A model generated the notes under the pieces. It had not been told where the DNA came from. It searched no databases and saw only the letters and a program-made list of their open reading frames with translations. Positions 39,801 through 52,163 of a stretch of 64,000 nt of DNA are shown piece by piece (position 1 is the first letter of the stretch; every line of letters begins with the position of its first letter). A program made the position numbers and the translations under genes. Source of the stretch: Henricia sp. BOLD:AAB3569 (taxonomy: Eukaryota > Echinodermata > Asteroidea > Spinulosida > Echinasteridae); contig JBBELK010001078.1 of the NCBI GenBank assembly GCA_037783545.1, forward strand, positions 1 to 64,000, written 5' to 3'.

Positions 39801-41529
39801 TTGTCATACAAAATTGACAGACTTTCGCCGGGAAATGGAAGAGAAATTTCAAAGTTTAGAAAAAACTGGGTTGAGGCTTCCTGACTGCTCTCACGCAAAC
39901 CGTGGCTGTCTGTACACACCTCTTTGGGGTACTCCTGAGTTGTGCGCATGCTCAGTCATTCGGACTGTCGTTAACGCACCGCAGTTTGGCTCGGCAATTT
40001 GGTCAAAGTGTGGTCCAAACGTCGGCAAATTTGGAGGTCGAAAAATGTTCCGACGAACTTCAAATTTTGCATGCCCTAAACTCTCTATATTGCGCACTTG
40101 TCATAAAAAATTGACAGACTTTCGCCGGGAAATGGCAGAGAAATTTCAAAGTTTAGAAAAAAATGGGTTGAGGCTTCCTGACTGCACTCACGCAAACCGT
40201 GGCTGTCTGTACACACCTCTTTGGGGTACTCCTGAGTTGTGCGCATGCTCAGTCATTCGGACTGTCGTTGACGCACCGCAGTTTGGCTCGGCAATTTGGT
40301 CAAAGTGTGGTCCAAACGTCGGCAAATTTGGAGGTCGAAAAATGTTCCGACGAACTTCAAATTTTGCATGCCCTAAACTCTCTATATTGCGCACTTGTCA
40401 TAAAAAATTGACAGACTTTCGCCGGGAAATGGCAGAGAAATTTCAAAGTTTAGAAAAAACTGGGTTGAGGCTTCCTGACTGCTCTCACGCAAACCGTGGC
40501 TGTCTGTACACACCTCTTTGGGGTACTCCTGAGTTGTGCGCATGCTCAGTCATTCGGACTGTCGTTAACGCACCGCAGTTTGGCTCGGCAATTTGGTCAA
40601 AGTGTGGTCCAAACGTCGGCAAATTTGGAGGTCGAAAAATGTTCCGACGAACTTCAAATTTTGCATGCCCTAAACTCTCTATATTGCGCACTTGTCATAA
40701 AAAATTGACAGACTTTCGCAGGGAAATGGCAGAGAAATTTCAAAGTTTAGAAAAAACTGGGTTGAGGCTTCCTGACTGCTCTCACGCAAACCGTGGCTGT
40801 CTGTAAACACCTCTTTGGGGTACTCCTGAGTTGTGCGCATGCTCAGTCATTCGGACTGTCGTTAACGCACCGCAGTTTGGCTCGGCAATTTGGTCAAAGT
40901 GTGGTCCAAACGTCGGCAAATTTGGAGGTCGAAAAATGTTCCGACGAACTTCAAATTTTGCATGCCCTAAACTCTCTATATTGCGCACTTGTCATAAAAA
41001 ATTGACAGACTTTCGCCGGGAAATGGCAGAGAAATTTCAAAGTTTAGAAAAAACTGGGTTGAGGCTTCCTGACTGCTCTCACGCAAACCGTGGCTGTCTG
41101 TACACACCTCTTTGGGGTACTCCTGAGTTGTGCGCATGCTTAGTCATTCGGACTGTCGTTAACGCACCGCAGTTTGGCTCGGCAATTTGGTCAAAGTGTG
41201 GTCCAAACGTCGGCAAATTTGGAGGTCGAAAAATGTTCCGACGAACTTCAAATTTTGCATGCCCTAAACTCTCTATATTGCGCACTTGTCATACAAAATT
41301 GACAGACTTTCGCCGGGAAATGGAAGAGAAATTTCAAAGTTTAGAAAAAACTGGGTTGAGGCTTCCTGACTGCTCTCACGCAAACCGTGGCTGTCTGTAC
41401 ACACCTCTTTGGGGTACTCCTGAGTTGTGCGCATGCTCAGTCATTCGGACTGTCGTTAACGCACCGCAGTTTGGCTCGGCAATTTGGTCAAAGTGTGGTC
41501 CAAACGTCGCCAAATTTGGAGGTTGAAAA
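36827..41529 (+). repeat. Satellite array with 298-bp run and dimer higher-order repeat
   Basis: Up to about 37195 the monomers are of the 298-bp cctaagttg subfamily, with ORF starts repeating every 298 bp. From 37196 the 297-bp type returns. Between about 39000 and 40100 a dimer repeats at 594 bp: one monomer has gcatgcttagtcattc, catacaaaattg and atggaagag, the other is standard. The same marked monomer returns at 41079 and 44643. A point change (ggttgaaaaatg near 41523) ends one long open frame. Confidence 0.93.
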
Positions 41530-44500
41530 ATGTTCCGACGAACTTCAAATTTTGCATGCCCTAAACTCTCTATATTGCGCACTTGTCATAAAAAATTGAC
41601 AGACTTTCGCCGGGAAATGGCAGAGAAATTTCAAAGTTTAGAAAAAACTGGGTTGAGGCTTCCTGACTGCTCTCACGCAAACCGTGGCTGTCTGTACACA
41701 CCTCTTTGGGGTACTCCTGAGTTGTGCGCATGCTCAGTCATTCGGACTGTCGTTGACGCACCGCAGTTTGGCTCGGCAATTTGGTCAAAGTGTGGTCCAA
41801 ACGTCGGCAAATTTGGAGGTCGAAAAATGTTCCGACGAACTTCAAATGTTGCATGCCCTAAACTCTCTATATTGCGCACTTGTCATAAAAAATTGACAGA
41901 CTTTCGCCGGGAAATGGCAGAGAAATTTCAAAGTTTAGAAAAAACTGGGTTGAGGCTTCCTGACTGCTCTCACGCAAACCGTGGCTGTCTGTACACACCT
42001 CTTTGGGGTACTCCTGAGTTGTGCGCATGCTCAGTCATTCGGACTGTCGTTAACGCACCGCAGTTTGGCTCGGCAATTTGGTCAAAGTGTGGTCCAAACG
42101 TCGGCAAATTTGGAGGTCGAAAAATGTTCCGACGAACTTCAAATTTTGCATGCCCTAAACTCTCTATATTGCGCACTTGTCATAAAAAATTGACAGACTT
42201 TCGCCGGGAAATGGCAGAGAAATTTCAAAGTTTAGAAAAAACTGGGTTGAGGCTTCCTGACTGCTCTCACGCAAACCGTGGCTGTCTGTACACACCTCTT
42301 TGGGGTACTCCTGAGTTGTGCGCATGCTCAGTCATTCGGACTGTCGTTAACGCACCGCAGTTTGGCTCGGCAATTTGGTCAAAGTGTGGTCCAAACGTCG
42401 GCAAATTTGGAGGTCGAAAAATGTTCCGACGAACTTCAAATTTTGCATGCCCTAAACTCTCTATATTGCGCACTTGTCATAAAAAAATGACAGACTTTCG
42501 CCGGGAAATGGCAGAGAAATTTCAAAGTTTAGAAAAAACTGGGTTGAGGCTTCCTGACTGCTCTCACGCAAACCGTGGCTGTCTGTACACACCTCTTTGG
42601 GGTACTCCTGAGTTGTGCGCATGCTCAGTCATTCGGACTGTCGTTAACGCACCGCAGTTTGGCTCGGCAATTTGGTCAAAGTGTGGTCCAAACGTCGGCA
42701 AATTTGGAGGTCGAAAAATGTTCCGACGAACTTCAAATTTTGCATGCCCTAAACTCTCTATATTGCGCGCTTGTCATACAAAATTGACAGACTTTCGCCG
42801 GGAAATGGCAGAGAAATTTCAAAGTTTAGAAAAAACTGGGTTGAGGCTTCCTGACTGCTCGCACGCAAACCGTGGCTGTCTGTACACACCTCTTTGGGGT
42901 ACTCCTGAGTTGTGCGCATGCTCAGTCATTCGGACTGTCGTTAACGCACCGCAGTTTGGCTCGGCAATTTGGTCAAAGTGTGGTCCAAACGTCGGCAAAT
43001 TTGGAGGTCGAAAAATGTTCCGACGAACTTCAAATGTTGCATGCCCTAAACTCTCTATATTGCGCACTTGTCATAAAAAATTGACAGACTTTCGCCGGGA
43101 AATGGCAGAGAAATTTCAAAGTTTAGAAAAAACTGGCTTGAGGCTTCCTGACTGCTCTCACGCAAACCGTGGCTGTCTGTACACACCTCTTTGGGGTACT
43201 CCTGAGTTGTGCGCATGCTCAGTCATTCGGACTTTTGTTAACGCACCGCAGTTTGGCTCGGCAATTTGGTCAAAGTGTGGTCCAAACGTCGGCAAATTTG
43301 GAGGTCGAAAAATGTTCCGACGAACTTCAAATTTTGCATGCCCTAAACTCTATATATTGCGCACTTGTCATAAAAAATTGACAGACTTTCGCCGGGAAAT
43401 GGCAGAGAAATTTCAAAGTTTAGAAAAAACTGGGTTGAGGCTTCCTGACTGCTCTCACGTAAACCGTGGCTGTCTGTACACACCTCTTTGGGGTACTCCA
43501 GAGTTGTGCGCATGCTCAGTCATTCGGACTGTCGTTAACGCACCGCAGTTTGGCTCGGCAATTTGGTCAAAGTGTGGTCCAAACGTCGGCAAATTTGGAG
43601 GTCGAAAAATGTTCCGACGAACTTCAAATTTTGCATGCCCTAAACTCTCTATATTGCGCACTTGTCATAAAAAATTGACAGACTTTCGCCGGGAAATGGC
43701 AGAGAAATTTCAAAGTTTAGAAAAAACTGGGTTGAGGCTTCCTGACTGCTCTCACGCAAACCGTGGCTGTCTGTACACACCTCTTTGGGGTACTCCTGAG
43801 TTGTGCGCATGCTCAGTCATTCGGACTGTCGTTAACGCACCGCAGTTTGGCTCGGCAATTTGGTCAAAGTGTGGTCCAAACGTCGGCAAATTTGGAGGTC
43901 GAAAAATGTTCCGACGAACTTCAAATGTTGCATGCCCTAAACTCTCTATATTGCGCACTTGTCATAAAAAATTGACAGACTTTCGCCGGGAAATGGCAGA
44001 GAAATTTCAAAGTTTAGAAAAAACTGGGTTGAGGCTTCCTGACTGCTCTCACGCAAACCGTGGCTGTCTGTACACACCTCTTTGGGGTACTCCTGAGTTG
44101 TGCGCATGCTCAGTCATTCGGACTTTTGTTAACGCACCGCAGTTTGGCTCGGCAATTTGGTCAAAGTGTGGTCCAAACGTCGGCAAATTTGGAGGTCGAA
44201 AAATGTTCCGACGAACTTCAAATTTTGCATGCCCTAAACTCTATATATTGCGCACTTGTCATAAAAAATTGACAGACTTTCGCCGGGAAATGGCAGAGAA
44301 ATTTCAAAGTTTAGAAAAAACTGGGTTGAGGCTTCCTGACTGCTCTCACGCAAACCGTGGCTGTCTGTACACACCTCTTTGGGGTACTCCTGAGTTGTGC
44401 GCATGCTCAGTCATTCGGACTGTCGTTAACGCACCGCAGTTTGGCTCGGCAATTTGGTCAAAGTGTGGTCCAAACGTCGGCAAATTTGGAGGTCGAAAAA

Positions 44501-46932
44501 TGTTCCGACGAACTTCAAATTTTGCATGCCCTAAACTCTCTATATTGCGCACTTGTCATAAAAAATTGACAGACTTTCGCCGGGAAATGGCAGAGAAATT
44601 TCAAAGTTTAGAAAAAACTGGGTTGAGGCTTCCTGACTGCTCTCACGCAAACCGTGGCTGTCTGTACACACCTCTTTGGGGTACTCCTGAGTTGTGCGCA
44701 TGCTTAGTCATTCGGACTGTCGTTAACGCACCGCAGTTTGGCTCGGCAATTTGGTCAAAGTGTGGTCCAAACGTCGGCAAATTTGGAGGTCGAAAAATGT
44801 TCCGACGAACTTCAAATTTTGCATGCCCTAAACTCTCTATATTGCGCACTTGTCATACAAAATTGACAGACTTTCGCCGGGAAATGGAAGAGAAATTTCA
44901 AAGTTTAGAAAAAACTGGGTTGAGGCTTCCTGACTGCTCTCACGCAAACCGTGGCTGTCTGTACACACCTCTTTGGGGTACTCCTGAGTTGTGCGCATGC
45001 TCAGTCATTCGGACTGTCGTTAACGCACCGCAGTTTGGCTCGGCAATTTGGTCAAAGTGTGGTCCAAACGTCGGCAAATTTGGAGGTCGAAAAATGTTCC
45101 GACGAACTTCAAATTTTGCATGCCCTAAACTCTCTATATTGCGCACTTGTCATACAAAATTGACAGACTTTCGCCGGGAAATGGCAGAGAAATTTCAAAG
45201 TTTAGAAAAAACTGGGTTGAGGCTTCCTGACTGCTCTCACGCAAACCGTGGCTGTCTGTACACACCTCTTTGGGGTACTCCTGAGTTGTGCGCATGCTCA
45301 GTCATTCGGACTGTCGTTAACGCACCGCAGTTTGGCTCGGCAATTTGGTCAAAGTGTGGTCCAAACGTCGGCAAATTTGGAGGTCGAAAAATGTTCCGAC
45401 GAACTTCAAATGTTGCATGCCCTAAACTCTCTATATTGCGCACTTGTCATAAAAAATTGACAGACTTTCGCCGGGAAATGGCAGAGAAATTTCAAAGTTT
45501 AGAAAAAACTGGCTTGAGGCTTCCTGACTGCTCTCATGCAAACCGTGGCTGTCTGTACACACCTCTTTGGGGTACTCCTGAGTTGTGCGCATGCTCAGTC
45601 ATTCGGACTTTTTTTAACGCACCGCAGTTTGGCTCGGCAATTTGGTCAAAGTGTGGTCCAAACGTCGGCAAATTTGGAGGTCGAAAAATGTTCCGACGAA
45701 CTTCAAATTTTGCATGCCCTAAACTCTATATATTGCGCACTTGTCATACAAAATTGACAGACTTTCGCCGGGAAATGGCAGAGAAATTTCAAAGTTTAGA
45801 AAAAACTGGGTTGAGGCTTTCTGACTGCTCTCACGCAAACCGTGGCTGTCTGTACACACCTCTTTGGGGTACTCCTGAGTTGTGCGCATGCTCAGTCATT
45901 CGGACTGTCGTTAACGCACCGCAGTTTGGCTCGGCAATTTGGTCAAAGTGTGGTCCAAACGTCGGCAAATTTGGAGGTCGAAAAATGTTCCGACGAACTT
46001 CAAATTTTGCATGCCCTAAACTCTCTATATTGCGCACTTGTCATAACAAATTGACAGACTTTCGCCGGGAAATGGCAGAGAAATTTCAAAGTTTAGAAAA
46101 AACTGGGTTGAGGCTTCCTGACTGCTCTCACGCAAACCGTGGCTGTCTGTACACACCTCTTTGGGGTACTCCTGAGTTGTGCGCATGCTTAGTCATTCGG
46201 ACTGTCGTTAACGCACCGCAGTTTGGCTCGGCAATTTGGTCAAAGTGTGGTCCAAACGTCGGCAAATTTGGAGGTCGAAAAATGTTCCGACGAACTTCAA
46301 ATTTTGCATGCCCTAAACTCTCTATATTGCGCGCTTGTCATACAAAATTGACATACTTTCGCCGGGAAATGGCAGAGAAATTTCAAAGTTTAGAAAAAAC
46401 TGGGTTGAGGCTTCCTGACTGCTCTCACGCAAACCGTGGCTGTCTGTACACACCTCTTTGGGGTACTCCTGAGTTGTGCGCATGCTCAGTCATTCGGACT
46501 GTCGTTAACGCACCGCAGTTTGGCTCGGCAATTTGGTCAAAGTGTGGTCCAAACGTCGGCAAATTTGGAGGTCGAAAAATGTTCCGACGAACTTCAAATT
46601 TTGCATGCCCTAAACTCTATATATTGCGCACTTGTCATAAAAAATTGACAGACTTTCGCCGGGAAATGGCAGAGAAATTTCAAAGTTTAGAAAAAACTGG
46701 GTTGAGGCTTCCTGACTGCTCTCACGCAAACCGTGGCTGTCTGTACACACCTCTTTGGGGTACTCCTGAGTTGTGCGCATGCTCAGTCATTCGGACTGTC
46801 GTTAACGCACCGCAGTTTGGCTCGGCAATTTGGTCAAAGTGTGGTCCAAACGTCGGCAAATTTGGAGGTCGAAAAATGTTCCGACGAACTTCAAATTTTG
46901 CATGCCCTAAACTCTCTGTCATAAAAAATTGA
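41530..46932 (+). repeat. Satellite array with trimer higher-order repeat; longest stop-free frame
   Basis: About 18 monomers at 297 bp without indels, giving an 1800-codon open frame. Markers ttcaaatgttgc (near 43034 and 43925) and cggacttttgtt (near 43230 and 44121) recur at 891 bp, three monomers. Variants are mostly amino-acid changing (for example ctctct to ctctat, tcagtc to ttagtc). I treat the frame as a by-product of a monomer whose length is divisible by 3. Confidence 0.93.
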
Positions 46933-47212
46933 CAGACTTTCGCCGGGAAATGGCAGAGAAATTTTAAAGTTTAGAAAAAACTGGGTTGAGGCTTCCTGAC
47001 TGCTCTCACGCAAACCGTGGCTGTCTGTACACACCTCTTTGGGGTACTCCTGAGTTGTGCGCATGCTCAGTCATTCGGACTGTCGTTAACGCACCGCAGT
47101 TTGGCTCGGCAATTTGGTCAAAGTGTGGTCCAAACGTCGGCAAATTTGGAGGTCGAAAAATGTTCCGACGAACTTCAAATTTTGCATGCCCTAAACTCTC
47201 TGTCATAAAAAA
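46933..47212 (+). repeat. Shortened 284-bp monomer pair
   Basis: Two adjacent monomers lack 13 bp, so aaactctctgtcataaaa replaces the longer form (near 46914 and 47198). The period between them is 284 bp. The identical scar shows a local duplication after one deletion. Confidence 0.88.
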
Positions 47213-50200
47213 TTGACAGACTTTCGCCGGGAAATGGCAGAGAAATTTCAAAGTTTAGAAAAAACTGGGTTGAGGCTTCCTGACTGCTCTCACGCAAACC
47301 GTGGCTGTCTGTACACACCTCTTTGGGGTACTCCTGAGTTGTGCGCATGCTTAGTCATTCGGACTGTCGTTAACGCACCGCAGTTTGGCTCGGCAATTTG
47401 GTCAAAGTGTGGTCCAAACGTCGGCAAATTTGGAGGTCGAAAAATGTTCCGACGAACTTCAAATTTTGCATGCCCTAAACTCTCTATATTGCGCACTTGT
47501 CATACAAAATTGACAGACTTTCGCCGGGAAATGGCAGAGAAATTTCAAAGTTTAGAAAAAACTGGGTTGAGGCTTCCTGACTGCTCTCACGCAAACCGTG
47601 GCTGTCTGTACACACCTCTTTGGGGTACTCCTGAGTTGTGCGCATGCTCAGTCATTCGGACTGTCGTTAACGCACCGCAGTTTGGCTCGGCAATTTGGTC
47701 AAAGTGTGGTCCAAACGTCGGCAAATTTGGAGGTCGAAAAATGTTCCGACGAACTTCAAATTTTGCATGCCCTAAACTCTCTATATTGCGCACTTGTCAT
47801 AAAAAATTTACAGACTTTCGCCGGGAAATGGCAGAGAAATTTCAAAGTTTAGAAAAAACTGGCTTGAGGCTTCCTGACTGCTCTCACGCAAACCGTGGCT
47901 GTCTGTACACACCTATTTGGGGTACTCCTGAGTTGTGCGCATGCTCAGTCATTCGGACTGTCGTTAACGCACCGCAGTTTGGCTCGGCAATTTGGTCAAA
48001 GTGTGGTCCAAACGTCGGCAAATTTGGAGGTCGAAAAATGTTCCGACGAACTTCAAATTTTGCATGCCCTAAACTCTCTATATTGCGCACTTGTCATAAC
48101 AAATTGACAGACTTTCGCCGGGAAATGGCAGAGAAATTTAAAAGTTTAGAAAAAACTGGGTTGAGGCTTCCTGACTACTCTCACGCAAACCGTGGCTGTC
48201 TGTACACACCTCTTTGGGGTACTCCTGAGTTGTGCGCATGCTCAGTCATTCGGACTGTCGTTAACGCACCGCAGTTTGGCTCGGCAATTTGGTCAAAGTG
48301 TGGTCCAAACGTCGGCAAATTTGGAGGTCGAAAAATGTTCCGACGAACTTCAAATTTTGCATGCCCTAAACTCTCTATATTGCGCACTTGTCATAAAAAA
48401 TTGACAGACTTTCGCCGGGAAATGGCAGAGAAATTTCAAAGTTTAGAAAAAACTGGGTTGAGGCTTCCTGACTGCTCTCACGCAAACCGTGGCTGTCTGT
48501 ACACACCTCTTTGGGGTACTCCTGAGTTGTGCGCATGCTCAGTCATTCGGACTGTCGTTAACGCACCGCAGTTTGGCTCGGCAATTTGGTCAAAGTGTGG
48601 TCCAAACGTCGGCAAATTTGGAGGTCGAAAAATGTTCCGACGAACTTCAAATTTTGCATGCAGAGAAATTTCAAAGTTTAGAAAAAACTGGGTTGAGGCT
48701 TCCTGACTGCTCTCACGCAAACCGTGGCTGTCTGTACACACCTCTTTGGTGTACTCCTGAGTTGTGCGCATGCTCAGTCATTCGGACTGTCGTTAACGCA
48801 CCGCAGTTTGGCTCGGCAATTTGGTCAAAGTGTGGTCCAAACGTCGGCAAATTTGGAGGTCGAAAAATGTTCCGACGAACTTCAAATTTTGCATGCCCTA
48901 AACTCTCTATATTGCGCACTTGTCATAAAAAATTGACAGACTTTCGCTGGGAAATGGCAGAGAAATTTCAAAGTTTAGAAAAAACTGGGTTGAGGCTTCC
49001 TGACTGCTCTCACGCAAACCGTGGCTGTCTGTACACACCTCTTTGGGGTACTCCTGAGTTGTGCGCATGCTCAGTCATTCGGACTGTCGTTAACGCACCG
49101 CAGTTTGGCTCGGCAATTTGGTCAAAGTGTGGTCCAAACGTCGGCAAATTTGGAGGTCGAAAAATGTTCCGACGAACTTCAAATTTTGCATGCCCTAAAC
49201 TCTCTATATTGCGCACTTGTCATAAACAATTTACAGACTTTCGCCGGGAAATGGCAGAGAAATTTCAAAGTTTAGAAAAAACTGGCTTGAGGCTTCCTGA
49301 CTGCTCTCACGCAAACCGTGGCTGTCTGTACACACCTATTTGGGGTACTCCTGAGTTGTGCGCATGCTCAGTCATTCGGACTGTCGTTAACGCACCGCAG
49401 TTTGGCTCGGCAATTTGGTCAAAGTGTGGTCCAAACGTCGGCAAATTTGGAGGTCGAAAAATGTTCCGACGAACTTCAAATTTTGCATGCCCTAAACTCT
49501 CTATATTGCGCACTTGTCATAACAAATTGACAGACTTTCGCCGGGAAATGGCAGAGAAATTTAAAAGTTTAGAAAAAACTGGGTTGAGGCTTCCTGACTA
49601 CTCTCACGCAAACCGTGGCTGTCTGTACACACCTCTTTGGGGTACTCCTGAGTTGTGCGCATGCTCAGTCATTCGGACTGTCGTTAACGCACCGCAGTTT
49701 GGCTCGGCAATTTGGTCAAAGTGTGGTCCAAACGTCGGCAAATTTGGAGGTCGAAAAATGTTCCGACGAACTTCAAATTTTGCATGCCCTAAACTCTCTA
49801 TATTGCGCACTTGTCATAAAAAATTGACAGACTTTCGCCGGGAAATGGCAGAGAAATTTCAAAGTTTAGAAAAAACTGGGTTGAGGCTTCCTGACTGCTC
49901 TCACGCAAACCGTGGCTGTCTGTACACACCTCTTTGGGGTACTCCTGAGTTGTGCGCATGCTCAGTCATTCGGACTGTCGTTAACGCACCGCAGTTTGGC
50001 TCGGCAATTTGGTCAAAGTGTGGTCCAAACGTCGGCAAATTTGGAGGTCGAAAAATGTTCCGACGAACTTCAAATTTTGCATGCAGAGAAATTTCAAAGT
50101 TTAGAAAAAACTGGGTTGAGGCTTCCTGACTGCTCTCACGCAAACCGTGGCTGTCTGTACACACCTCTTTGGTGTACTCCTGAGTTGTGCGCATGCTCAG

Positions 50201-50508
50201 TCATTCGGACTGTCGTTAACGCACCGCAGTTTGGCTCGGCAATTTGGTCAAAGTGTGGTCCAAACGTCGGCAAATTTGGAGGTCGAAAAATGTTCCGACG
50301 AACTTCAAATTTTAAATGCCCTAAACTCTCTATATTGCGCACTTGTCATAAAAAATTGACAGACTTTCGCTGGGAAATGGCAGAGAAATTTCAAAGTTTA
50401 GAAAAAACTGGGTTGAGGCTTCCTGACTGCTCTCACGCAAACCGTGGCTGTCTGTACACACCTCTTTGGGGTACTCCTGAGTTGTGCGCATGCTCAGTCA
50501 TTCGGACT
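47213..50508 (+). repeat. 1423-bp pentamer higher-order repeat with a 62-bp deletion
   Basis: Two copies of a five-monomer unit, offset 1423 bp, which is 5 x 297 minus 62. The deletion joins ttttgcatg directly to cagagaaattt (near 48660 and 50083), with a 3-base microhomology possible. Shared markers include acctatttgggg, gaaatttaaaagttt and tttggtgtactcc. Confidence 0.92.
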
Positions 50509-51216
50509 GTCGGAAATGGCAGAGAAATTTCAAAGTTTAGAAAAAAACTGGGTTGAGGCTTCCTGACTGTACACACCTCTTTGGGGTACTCCTGAGTTGT
50601 GCGCATGCTTAGTCATTCGGACTGTCGTTAACGCACCGCAGTTTGGCTCGGCAATTTGGTCAAAGTGTGGTCCAAACGTCGGCAAATTTGGAGGTCGAAA
50701 AATGTTCCGACGAACTTCAAATTTTGCATGCCCTAAACTCTCTATATTGCGCACTTGTCATAAAAAATTGACAGACTTTCGCCGGGAAATGGCAGAGAAA
50801 TTTCAAAGTTTAGAAAAAAACTGGGTTGAGGCTTCCTGACTGCTCTCACGCAAACCGTGGCTGTCTGTACACACCTCTTTGGGGTACTCCTGAGTTGTGC
50901 GCATGCTCAGTCATTCGGACTGTCGTTAACGCACCGCAGTTTGGCTCGGCAATTTGGTCAAAGTGTGGTCCAAACGTCGGCAAATTTGGAGGTCGAAAAA
51001 TGTTCCGACGAACTTCAAATTTTGCATGCCCTAAACTCTCTATATTGCGCACTTGTCATAACAAATTGACAGACTTTCGCCGGAAAATGGCAGAGAAATT
51101 TCAAAGTTTAGAAAAAACTGGGTTGAGGCTTCCTGACTGCTCTCACGCAAACCGTGGCTGTCTGTACACACCTCTTTGGGGTACTCCTGAGTTGTGCGCA
51201 TGCTCAGTCATTCGGA
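50509..51216 (+). repeat. Rearranged satellite edge next to the transposon
   Basis: One monomer is broken at gactgtcgg and joined to aaatggcagag (50514). The next lacks 25 bp so that cctgact meets gtacacac (near 50570). Two ordinary monomers follow, the second interrupted by the transposon after tcattcgga. Confidence 0.9.
51208..51216. repeat. 9-bp target-site duplication, left
   Basis: TCATTCGGA, part of the satellite monomer. The same nine bases follow the right end of the element at 57867-57875, where the monomer continues as ctgtcg. Confidence 0.93.
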
Positions 51217-51331
51217 TAGTCTTGGTGCAAGACGATACTGACCGCCGCGAGAGGGCGCCATACACTTTACTATGAGGACAGGAAACCAGTCTACGTCCGT
51301 GCCTGCAGTATCGTCTTGGGACAAATCCTGA
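51217..51331 (+). repeat. Left terminal inverted repeat (115 bp)
   Basis: Exact complement of 57752-57866. Within it, gtcttg-gtg-caagac forms a small hairpin at the tip, and caagacgatactg (51228-51240) is the complement of cagtatcgtcttg (51306-51318), so each terminal repeat can fold on itself as a 91-bp stem-loop unit. Confidence 0.94.
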
Positions 51332-51658
51332 CTGTTGGTATGTGACACCATGTGACCTTTGACCTAAGCTTATACATATGCATTAAGAGGTCAATTTCAC
51401 CTGGCATAATGAGACTGCCAGTCTGGCAACATGAGACTGCCAGTCTGGCAACTTGCAAAAAAAAGGTGGGAGGGTAAAGTTCTGACGACATGGTGTGACA
51501 TGTAGTCTGTCTAGTGTCATCATGTGTACAATGTATGCGATCGATCGATCGATCGTTGTTGTGTCTTATCACGGAGGTAGGAAAAGATGTCTAGTGCAGT
51601 CTGTTGTGAACTGTGTAAACAAATAAACTGCCAAGTTATAATTAAAGTTTAAACAACC
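51332..51658. other. Noncoding left arm of the transposon with simple repeats
   Basis: Contains a perfect 22-bp tandem pair (51409-51430 and 51431-51452) that itself has a tgccag-t-ctggca hairpin, an A-run, and a (CGAT)n tract at 51538-51555. No coding exon is recognised. Confidence 0.7.
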
Positions 51659-51850
51659 ATGCCGCAAAGATGGGGCGGTGCACTCCAGTTTACTCCATGT
51701 GGCCGTGAACACGTGGACGGACGGACCTGCCCTGGATGGGAAAAAGCATTAAAATGTTGCCAAAAGATTTGCAGAACAACAATGCATTTTGGTTTATGCC
51801 AGGGGCTCTACTCCTGCCCCTGTTGTGAAGCACGTTTTTTTAAGCAATAA
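51659..51850 (+). CDS. Small Cys-rich ORF, unassigned
   Basis: Encodes 63 residues from ATG to TAA and is unusually rich in cysteine (about ten, including KCCQKIC and SCPCC near the C-terminus). An in-frame stop lies a few codons upstream, so the ORF starts at this ATG unless it is a terminal exon. No known domain is recognised; paired cysteines could bind zinc or form disulfides, but no signal peptide is visible. It lies on the strand opposite the helicase gene. It may be a chance ORF. Low confidence that it is a gene. Confidence 0.2.
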   Translation: MPQRWGGALQFTPCGREHVDGRTCPGWEKALKCCQKICRTTMHFGLCQGLYSCPCCEARFFKQ

Positions 51851-52163
51851 TTTATACTCAAACATCATTGTTTTTTCCTTACAATGACTTACATGTATTA
51901 GGCATCAATAAGTGCAAATCCAATGGAAAACCAAAGGATTTTAGTGCAGCAGGGCTTATGTGATGTCCGACTTGTAAATTCTTTCGGTCAGCGAGACCGA
52001 GAATCAACAGAGAGTAGGAAACATGGGTTGGTGCGAAAGAGCAGTTTAAGAGATGATGTTTATTAGGTTTAAACGCAGAACGTTTTCCCAGATGCACTCA
52101 CAAATTTGGATAAGAATGAAGTTGACCATAAATATTTTCGCCCATAAAATGACTGATTTTTAA
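51851..52163. other. Noncoding stretch in the transposon left arm
   Basis: AT-rich sequence between the Cys-rich ORF and the TTAA-flanked element. Minus-strand ORFs of 65-72 codons here have no recognisable domain. Nothing else is seen. Confidence 0.6.

Noticed and set aside
41530-46932. 1800-codon ORF as a giant repetitive protein gene
   Set aside because: It is the open frame of a 297-bp tandem repeat. Variants are mostly nonsynonymous, the frame breaks wherever monomers are 298 bp, and there is no distinct start, signal or end.
1-51216. CRISPR array
   Set aside because: The repeat is 297 bp with no unique spacers, and the context is eukaryotic (SINEs, intron, MITEs).
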